A stretch of DNA of 64,000 bases from Pseudomonadota bacterium (GTDB lineage: Bacteria; Pseudomonadota; Gammaproteobacteria; Berkiellales; Berkiellaceae). Made by a program: the position numbers and the translations under genes. The DNA is taken from the NCBI GenBank assembly GCA_018241965.1, contig JAFECS010000003.1:61950-125949 (forward strand). The letters are read 5' to 3'. The notes under the pieces are model-generated. The model saw only the letters and a list, made by a program, of their open reading frames with translations, had not been told where the DNA came from and searched no databases. Every line of letters starts with the position of its first letter. Within the stretch, counting starts at the first letter, position 1. Below, piece after piece: positions 57,525 to 64,000 of this stretch.

Positions 57525-60500
57525 ATGAGTACCCCAGGGGTATCTAGTGATACAAATAGACAATTAAATTTTGCGATTCAAGAACTACGAGAAACAGAGA
57601 AAGTTTATATTGGTAAATTGAACTCATTAGATGATGTTAAAATTGAACGAGCAAAAAAAGCTTATGATTCAGTAGAAGGGATGTCAGATGCAGAAAAAGC
57701 TGAAGCTAAAGAAAATTTGGATGCTTTATATAAAGCCATATTAGATATAAAGGAAAAACAAAAAGCACTTTCGCAAGCAATTCTTAATGATGGTCCAGAA
57801 AAATGGTCCCAGCCACTTGAAGCATTAACTGAAGTGTATAGTAATTATATAATTTTATGTGGAAAAGGTATAGCTTTCCCACCGGAAGTCGATATGGCTA
57901 TATGGGATATTCCAAAATCTAGTGATCTTCAAGAGAATAAGAGAAAAGAATCAACAAGTGAGAAAAAATCACATGACGACGTTACAGTAGGTGGTCCCAC
58001 GCAGGGATTTGGACTAAAATTATCAGACATATTAGCCGCCCCCTACCAACGTGCGACAAAGTACCCCTTATTGGCAGGTGATTGTATTCGTGGAGCCCCT
58101 GAAGGCCATCTTCAAAAAAAGGAATTTCAACAGTTCTTAGAAGTTTCTACACAAGTTGCCGTAAGTGCAAATGAAGCAAAGCGTGTCTTTGAGCAAAATC
58201 AAGGTGTAAGGGAAATTGAAAAATTAATTCAAGACTATAACAGTATACCAACATCTGAAAAATTAACAAAAATAATTGAAAAAATAATAAAGGAGATAGA
58301 AAAAATTCCAGCAGAAAAAATAGTTCAATTACTTGCCGGGGCAGATTTTAGAAAAGTAAAAGATAAAGATGTTAAGATAATTAACAAGATTATTGAAAGA
58401 CTAAATGCAAGTGTATTAGCTTATAGTTCTCAAATTGAAGCGAAACAGAAAGACATTCAAAAAGCCAAAGAAAAAGATAAGGTTTCACTTAGGTTAGACT
58501 TAGCTAAAATGGAAGCAGATCAAAAAGGTACAAAAACTTTAAGTGATACTTTAAAAAATAAAGTTGCAAACAAAAAAGTACTAAAGCAACTTGATAAAAT
58601 TGCGTCTGCTAATGTAAAGGGTAACAAAATTTCAAACGATTCTGCATGGGCTTTGCAAGAATTAATGTATGCGGCGATAAATAAAAACAAACAGGGTCAA
58701 CCTGTTAATATAGTGGAACTGATAAAAGAGTTGGCTGCAAAGAAAGAGAAAAGAGAAGAAAAACAAAAATTTCTTTCTGGGCTGGGCTCAATTAAAGAAT
58801 TGAACCTAAAAGCTACTACCATAGAAGAGTTTATGCGTGCTGGACAAGTTGCACCAACTCCTACGGTGAGTACCCAACCCACAAGCGCATTCAGCGCAGC
58901 TTCCCGTACACCTTTGACAACACCTACAGTTACATCAGTAAATCCTAAACCACAGGTGCCACGAAGAAGTGGAAGAGGTACAGGAGTGGGCATTAATCCT
59001 GCTTTCCAAAGAAAAGTACAAGTATCTACAGTTGGACTAACAGAGCTAAAGACTGAAACGCCTACCCTAACACAATATTCCAATATCATGTTACAAGTTT
59101 TAATGACACCTAATATCAGCCTTGCAGAAGTAAGTAATAAAACAGTTGAACTTTTAGAGAAACACTCCCCTGAGGAAATAGTAAAACTGCTTTCGCAAGC
59201 GCATGATGAATTAAAAGGTTCTAAAATAGATGATTTTATGAGAGGAAGCGCAATGGTTTTAAGCGCGATGTTGGACAAAGAGTTATTACTTACTAGAGAT
59301 ATCGATGGGTTAAAAGAATTTATTGATAAAATAAAACCAAGTGAAGACAATAAAGTAGCAACAACACTCTATAACGAATTGAAAGGTGTTATAGCAGAAG
59401 CTGATGATATCAATAATCTTAGAAGACAAGAAGTGGACCCTCTTAAGGCATTCTCCTATGATTTGTTGCAAGCAATGAGACGTATTCCTGTAGATCAAAA
59501 AGACATAACACATAGAGAAATTCTCTCTGATTTAAATAGACTTGCGCTCAAAGCGGTTGAAAAACAAAACGAAAGGCCAAACAATCTCAGCAGTGAAGAT
59601 AAAGAAGCTATGCTCAAGGAAATACTGGTAGAATTTCAAAAAAGTAAGGGTCTTGCAAATTTTGACAAAAATATAAAAGAGATGGCTGATAAACTATGTG
59701 CCGATAGGAAAATTAAAGTTGTTAGTTATTCAGGTTCTTCTCCTCAAGTACAAAAATTTGATAGGTTAGAACCTGGGCGAAAAGAAATTAGTAAAAAAGA
59801 AAAGAATCATCTTTCAAAAGAACATAAACGTAAAGGGAAGAAAATACCACGCCATGTTGGTGATTTAGCAGCAAAGAAAGCAAAAAGAGAATCTGAGGGA
59901 AGGCCAATAGAACATTATGGTACAAATGTTGAGGAAGGTAGACCTAAAGAAGGCAGTCGAAGTAAAGTTGATTATGTTGTCACTGATAAGACCTCTGAGC
60001 AGGGAGTCGGCAGAATTGTTGTAAGCAAAGAACTTGATGAAAAAATAAAGAAAGCAGAAGCTTTTTTAGAGGAAAAAAATGCCAGGGAGCTAATAAAGGA
60101 AAATAAAGAGTTGAAAAAGGCAATGCATGAACATAGAGGTGAAAGAACTGTGCAAATCACCTATGACCAAAGGGGAGAATTGGCTGCCACGATTACTTTT
60201 TCCAAAGAATCTAAAGATAAACATGAAACCCAGATAACAGTAAAATTATCAGAGAACGATATTGACCAAATTATTAAATTAGGCGAAGAAAGAAGCAGAA
60301 AGCTATCAGATACCGCACAACCAGTAATTCCAGAAACACCTAAAGAGATTGATGAACTTGATACACTATTAGCACAACTTAGAGGTGAAGGGCCTCCTCC
60401 TCCAATCATATCGCCAGAAGAACTTCAAAGAAGGCTAGGAGTTTCTGAACCTCAAGTTGGTCTTGGGCCAGTGTCTTCACCAAGCTCATTGGAGTCTGCT

Positions 60501-60908
60501 GTGCCACTTGCTCCACCACTACCACTTTCAACCCCACAGCCACCATCACCACCAACTTCTAGTACTTCATCAACACAAGAACTAGAGGGGTTGATGAAGG
60601 AACTAGATGAATTAGTGCCCAAGGATAAAGAACCTAGTCCATCAAGAAAGCCAAAGGAACCAGAAGAGCTAGTTGCGCCGCAAGGTCCAGAGCGTACAAA
60701 ATCTGTTAGAGAAAGGATTGAGACAATAAATAAGGGGCCGCAACAACCAGAATCTAGGGTAGCACCAGTTTTGTCTAGTGAGCGAAAAGCAAACCCAGAG
60801 TTTAAAGCATTGCGTGATCAATTTAACCGCAAAGGGGTTGAGCAGGAGGAAAGAAAGGAAAAACGCAAGGGCGTCAGGTTTGGAGGTTCTGATTCAGAAA
60901 ACAAGTAA
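57525..60908 (+). CDS. Giant protein with Dbl-homology (RhoGEF) domain, LD motifs and polyproline
   Basis: 1127 aa, strong TAAGGAGG RBS, no signal peptide or TM. The N-terminal ~13-222 read as a DH domain: CR1 A-I-Q-E-L-R-E-T-E25-K-V-Y-I-G-K-L and CR3 L-S-D-I-L-A-A-P-Y-Q-R-A-T-K-Y-P-L-L (166-183). A ~50-residue helical unit occurs twice (about 244-296 and 528-586). Residues 757-788 are strongly basic and NLS-like. L945-D-T-L-L-A-Q-L952 fits the paxillin LD consensus LDxLLxxL, and L1020-E-G-L-M-K-E-L1027 is close to it; a Pro/Ser-rich stretch lies between. The C-terminus is charged. Host Rho/cytoskeleton targeting is inferred, not shown. Confidence 0.8.
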   Translation: MSTPGVSSDTNRQLNFAIQELRETEKVYIGKLNSLDDVKIERAKKAYDSVEGMSDAEKAEAKENLDALYKAILDIKEKQKALSQAILNDGPEKWSQPLEALTEVYSNYIILCGKGIAFPPEVDMAIWDIPKSSDLQENKRKESTSEKKSHDDVTVGGPTQGFGLKLSDILAAPYQRATKYPLLAGDCIRGAPEGHLQKKEFQQFLEVSTQVAVSANEAKRVFEQNQGVREIEKLIQDYNSIPTSEKLTKIIEKIIKEIEKIPAEKIVQLLAGADFRKVKDKDVKIINKIIERLNASVLAYSSQIEAKQKDIQKAKEKDKVSLRLDLAKMEADQKGTKTLSDTLKNKVANKKVLKQLDKIASANVKGNKISNDSAWALQELMYAAINKNKQGQPVNIVELIKELAAKKEKREEKQKFLSGLGSIKELNLKATTIEEFMRAGQVAPTPTVSTQPTSAFSAASRTPLTTPTVTSVNPKPQVPRRSGRGTGVGINPAFQRKVQVSTVGLTELKTETPTLTQYSNIMLQVLMTPNISLAEVSNKTVELLEKHSPEEIVKLLSQAHDELKGSKIDDFMRGSAMVLSAMLDKELLLTRDIDGLKEFIDKIKPSEDNKVATTLYNELKGVIAEADDINNLRRQEVDPLKAFSYDLLQAMRRIPVDQKDITHREILSDLNRLALKAVEKQNERPNNLSSEDKEAMLKEILVEFQKSKGLANFDKNIKEMADKLCADRKIKVVSYSGSSPQVQKFDRLEPGRKEISKKEKNHLSKEHKRKGKKIPRHVGDLAAKKAKRESEGRPIEHYGTNVEEGRPKEGSRSKVDYVVTDKTSEQGVGRIVVSKELDEKIKKAEAFLEEKNARELIKENKELKKAMHEHRGERTVQITYDQRGELAATITFSKESKDKHETQITVKLSENDIDQIIKLGEERSRKLSDTAQPVIPETPKEIDELDTLLAQLRGEGPPPPIISPEELQRRLGVSEPQVGLGPVSSPSSLESAVPLAPPLPLSTPQPPSPPTSSTSSTQELEGLMKELDELVPKDKEPSPSRKPKEPEELVAPQGPERTKSVRERIETINKGPQQPESRVAPVLSSERKANPEFKALRDQFNRKGVEQEERKEKRKGVRFGGSDSENK

Positions 60909-60915
60909 CCTCCAG

Positions 60916-62757
60916 CTACAATAAACTTCCTAACACGTTATTTTTCTTCAATAGCGAATTACTACTCGCTTTTTCATAAACATCCCGCGCCGTTTGTTTT
61001 TGCGCTGTCGCATCCGGAATATCTTTTCTTGCACCACCTAGCACCAACAATTTAACGGCCCGCGTATCTTTATCTGCACGTAAAGCAAGATGTAAGGGCG
61101 TAAAATGTTTTTGCTCGGTACTATCTTGGCTATCAATTGCTGGCAAGCCATCTGTTAAAGTCATATCGCGCATAGCCCCTATCAAGAATTCAAAGGTGTC
61201 GGTATCTGCAAAGAGGGTGGCGCGACGTAATGCTTGACCGGGATCAGTTGTCTCTAAGGCAGCCATTACCGCTTCTAGGCTTAAAGAAGGGTTTTCTTGC
61301 CGCCGATGTTGCATTCTTTTGTGCAAACTTTGAACATATGAAACCGTGGGTGCTTTAGGATCAAGTGCGAGATTATATTTACGACAATAGTTACGTAATA
61401 ACTCGGCAATATTTTTATCAGGGTATAATTCTCTAAGACGCATGACAAGTCTTTGATAATCTGCAGCAGTTTTTGGGGTTGCCATGATCAAAGCTTTAGG
61501 GCCTAAAGCACTTACCCTTACCCAGCGTACCTTTTCAAGCGTTGGTTTGAAAGCCCCTTCTGTGTTGTCATAATCAACAAAGGGAGGTTGTAAAATAGCA
61601 AAGCTGCTTCGTTTTAGTTGTTCAACAGATAATCTTGAAACAATACCACTTAAGGCATAAGCGTATAAACAAGAAGGATCCTCAGTAAAAGCTTGCACCT
61701 TACTTTGGCAGGCAATGATCTCAAATTGCACTGCAACTTGTGTTAATTTTTCACTGAGTTGTTTCAAGATTTGATATTGTAAAATATTATTTGAACTATG
61801 AATGTTGATAATATTAAATTGTCTTGAAGCTTCGTCCCACGCTACATCAAATACTTCTACCGCCCCTAAATGGTAACCCGGGTAAAAGAGAAATTGTTTC
61901 CGATGCGGGGCTTCTTTTTGCAATGCTAAGATGTTTTCAACTAATTTTGCTAGCGCTGAAGAAGAGAGCGTTTCCGTAGTTAATGCTTCTGAATCAAAAA
62001 TAATTTTACCCACGAAAGGGGCACCAAATTGCGCTGCTCGTTGGTTTTTTCTTTGTACATGAGAATTAAGCTCACCCACTAGCAAGGTTGCGCCGCTTTC
62101 TTGCGTAAGCTGTAATTTTCTAAATTTTGTGAACTTAATCAAAAAGTTTTGAAGCAGTGCGTGAAAATGTTCATTCTGACAATGCGGTAAATCTTCGGAT
62201 TCAAGCATAAATAACCATTTTCTAATACTTGCAGTTAATATTTTTACATCTTCTGGTTGTTGATGTGCTTGATGGATAATACAGGCATTGTAGGCAAGAA
62301 TACTGGCCAATAGAGAAAAGTATCCCATCGTATGATGGTAGGTATTTGTGTCGCTTAATGCATTGGCTTTTTTGTAGTAATCCAAAGTTGATAAAATATA
62401 AGAACACAATGAAAAAGCAGTGGTGTAACGAAAGTTCAAAGAATGATAAAAAGCTTCATGAGCTTGGCCTTGTGCAAGTGAACGTCCCTCAAATTCACTT
62501 AAGGCTTGTTGTGGACCGGGCAAGCTAATAAATTGCGCGAGCTGCTCAAGCACCTGGGGTGAATTTTTAAGCACATCCTGTAATCTTATTTTTAATAAGT
62601 CTAATGATTCAGCAAGCGGCCTACCAGAGCCAGGTGTGCGATTGATTGTGGGAAAAGATGGGGCGGTGAGATTGCCAAAAGTTGTTTTTGTAAAATCTAG
62701 CATTCTTTCAAAAAAAGTAAATTGCGTGGCATCAAAATGAATCAACGGCTTTAGCAC
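60916..62757 (-). CDS. Large protein with C-terminal ankyrin repeat
   Basis: 613 aa, GTG start with AAGAG about 9 bases upstream. The first ~500 residues match no family I know and look helical. Near 555-590 is an ankyrin unit (H-F-T-P-L-H-L-A-L-R-A-D-K-D-T-R-A-V-K-L-L-V-L-G-G-A-R-K-D); a less clear one may precede it (G-Q-A-L-R-R-A-T-L-F-A-D-T-D-T-F-E-F-L-I-G-A). Ankyrin proteins are common effectors in Legionella and Coxiella. Convergent with the second GEF-like gene, stops 7 bases apart. Confidence 0.7.
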   Translation of the reverse strand: MLKPLIHFDATQFTFFERMLDFTKTTFGNLTAPSFPTINRTPGSGRPLAESLDLLKIRLQDVLKNSPQVLEQLAQFISLPGPQQALSEFEGRSLAQGQAHEAFYHSLNFRYTTAFSLCSYILSTLDYYKKANALSDTNTYHHTMGYFSLLASILAYNACIIHQAHQQPEDVKILTASIRKWLFMLESEDLPHCQNEHFHALLQNFLIKFTKFRKLQLTQESGATLLVGELNSHVQRKNQRAAQFGAPFVGKIIFDSEALTTETLSSSALAKLVENILALQKEAPHRKQFLFYPGYHLGAVEVFDVAWDEASRQFNIINIHSSNNILQYQILKQLSEKLTQVAVQFEIIACQSKVQAFTEDPSCLYAYALSGIVSRLSVEQLKRSSFAILQPPFVDYDNTEGAFKPTLEKVRWVRVSALGPKALIMATPKTAADYQRLVMRLRELYPDKNIAELLRNYCRKYNLALDPKAPTVSYVQSLHKRMQHRRQENPSLSLEAVMAALETTDPGQALRRATLFADTDTFEFLIGAMRDMTLTDGLPAIDSQDSTEQKHFTPLHLALRADKDTRAVKLLVLGGARKDIPDATAQKQTARDVYEKASSNSLLKKNNVLGSLL

Positions 62758-62822
62758 AATAGCATTCTCTTGAGATAGTTTTTAGAACGCTAAAAGCTAC
62801 TGTAGATTGTCAAAAAAATCAA

Positions 62823-63413
62823 CTACAACGATAAAGAATGAATAATGATGCGTTGAATAGCGTTAGGTGCATAATGTAATAACCAGTTATCGGCTAAGGT
62901 TTGGATACTCCCATGATATACACCTGGCATATCACTCAAACTGGCTAAACGATTAGGAACTCCCCAATCTTCTAACAAAGGCACAGCAGCAAAAATTTCT
63001 GGTGGCAAGTGTGGAATAATAATCCGTGAGGGACAAGGGGCAAAGGGAAATTTGCTGGCGCATCCCAGTAACACTAAACCCTGAAATTGTTTGCGATATT
63101 TTTTAAGAAAAAATATGGCAGCGCTGATAGCATCGTCTTCAGCTATCAATAAACAAAATGTTGATTTTTCTGGCGCCTCAAGTGCCATGCCTTGAAGAGG
63201 GGAAATTTTTACACTTTTTTCATGGGCAAGAAATTTGGCTACCAAAGGGTTGGCGATGATCTCTATTCCTTGGGTGTTGCCCATGACGTAGCAAGGATGG
63301 GTATCATTGATAATAATATACTGCCCAGGTTGAGCGAGCGCGTTTTCCTGCGTCGATATAGTGATGTGCGCATAATCATTAACAAGGGCTGAGCGTTGAA
63401 ACCCACAAATCAC
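62823..63413 (-). CDS. PyrK-like electron-transfer subunit, short form
   Basis: 196 aa. The N-terminal barrel (PGQYIIIND) and an NAD-binding-like half resemble the ferredoxin-reductase fold of dihydroorotate dehydrogenase electron-transfer subunits. PyrK is usually about 250 aa with a C-terminal Cys cluster for [2Fe-2S]; here the end has none. Coupled by ATGA to the dihydroorotase gene, which supports a pyrimidine role. Function may have drifted. Confidence 0.6.
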   Translation of the reverse strand: MICGFQRSALVNDYAHITISTQENALAQPGQYIIINDTHPCYVMGNTQGIEIIANPLVAKFLAHEKSVKISPLQGMALEAPEKSTFCLLIAEDDAISAAIFFLKKYRKQFQGLVLLGCASKFPFAPCPSRIIIPHLPPEIFAAVPLLEDWGVPNRLASLSDMPGVYHGSIQTLADNWLLHYAPNAIQRIIIHSLSL

Positions 63414-64000
63414 GCGCTAATCTCATGCACGAGCTGACCCTTAAGAAAAGTATGCGTTATTTTCCCAGGAAGTTCCCATCCTATAAAAGGCGTGTTTTTA
63501 CCCTTACTGTAAAGGGTGTGATCTTCTACTGTCCAATAGCAATGAGGATCAACAATACATATATCGGCATCTGCTTGTAATGATAAGGTGCCTCCAGGCA
63601 GATTGAATAAATGAGCTACGCGATGTGTTATGGCCGCCAGCAAGGCATGTAAACTCAGTTTCTGTTGATTCACCAGATGTAACCCTAAAGACAAAAAGGT
63701 ATCAATGGCAGATAAACCGGGTATAGTGTCACCAAAAGGGGCTAATTTGGCAATGTTATCCAAGGGGCGATGATCAGTACAAATAGCATCGATAGTGCCA
63801 TCGTTAACGCCTTCAATCAGTGCTTCTTTGTCTCGTAGTCCACGCAACGGTGGGTAAACATGACAATTGGCATTAAAATCTGCGGTGTCCATCTCACTCA
63901 AATGTAATTGATGCATAGCCGTGTCGGCTGTGATATTCAGCCCTTGCTTTTTGGCTTCTTTGATTTGCATTACCGCTTCATAGCTTGAAAGACAAGTAAA
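63410..64000 (-). CDS. pyrC: Dihydroorotase PyrC, C-terminal part (cut by window end)
   Basis: The frame is open to the window edge (its 5' part lies beyond 64000); about 197 codons are visible. It has T-C-L-S-S-Y-E-A near the edge, A-I-C-T-D-H-R-P-L (catalytic Asp region of class I dihydroorotases), G-L-S-A-I-D-T-F-L and the C-terminal L-Q-A-D-A-D-I-C-I-V-D-P. Cyclises carbamoyl-aspartate to dihydroorotate. Confidence 0.9.
   Translation of the reverse strand, partial: FTCLSSYEAVMQIKEAKKQGLNITADTAMHQLHLSEMDTADFNANCHVYPPLRGLRDKEALIEGVNDGTIDAICTDHRPLDNIAKLAPFGDTIPGLSAIDTFLSLGLHLVNQQKLSLHALLAAITHRVAHLFNLPGGTLSLQADADICIVDPHCYWTVEDHTLYSKGKNTPFIGWELPGKITHTFLKGQLVHEISA

Overview
The window looks like chromosome of an AT-rich, host-associated gammaproteobacterium. 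The best fit is the Legionellales (Legionella, Coxiella, Diplorickettsia or Berkiella type). This rests on three things: ordinary gammaproteobacterial synteny (mrcA | pilMNOPQ-aroK-aroB-damX-like), amino-acid uptake genes, and very large Lys/Glu-rich proteins with eukaryote-like domains. Species cannot be fixed from the sequence alone. I see no tRNA, rRNA, CRISPR array, insertion sequence or prophage.

Layout. 0.1-7.5 kb: AmpC-like serine hydrolase, MscL, ArgO/LysE exporter, quinone oxidoreductase, and a four-gene polar amino-acid ABC importer (aapJQMP). 7.5-15.1 kb: accessory stretch with a coiled-coil membrane protein, an orphan ABC binding protein behind an RBS-masking RNA structure, a patatin lipase, a VanX-like protein lacking its metal ligands, a ParE/RelE-type toxin-antitoxin pair, unknown proteins, and a HATPase/STAS-like pair. 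15.2-22.9 kb: polysaccharide deacetylase, HtpX, a second toxin-antitoxin pair with twin palindromic operators, UmuD-like S24 peptidase, CbpA-CbpM, an enlarged PLP aminotransferase and a leucine-type dehydrogenase. 23.1-31.3 kb: GGDEF/EAL protein, TPP riboswitch with pnuT, uppP, small proteins, L31, malic enzyme and malate dehydrogenase.

31.3-45.5 kb is the conserved core: PBP1A, divergent pilMNOPQ (type IV pilus inner-membrane platform and secretin), shikimate genes aroK-aroB, a DamX-like SPOR protein, hemE, coaD, a YfhL-like ferredoxin and a reduced GGT-like protein. 45.4-52.0 kb: RlmI, a coiled-coil protein, a Gld-type ABC transporter, a fatty-acid desaturase, and rpmG/rpmB.

52.4-62.8 kb is the most interesting part. 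Two giant proteins (1269 and 1127 aa) each carry what reads as an N-terminal Dbl-homology (RhoGEF) domain. The first also has about ten copies of an unfamiliar ~45-residue repeat. The second has paxillin-like LD motifs around a polyproline segment and a strongly basic stretch. An unknown 372-aa protein sits between them, and a GTG-started protein with a C-terminal ankyrin repeat faces them. I infer a set of host-directed effectors aimed at Rho-GTPase/cytoskeletal signalling; secretion is not shown. The window ends in pyrimidine genes (a PyrK-like protein and a dihydroorotase cut by the window edge).
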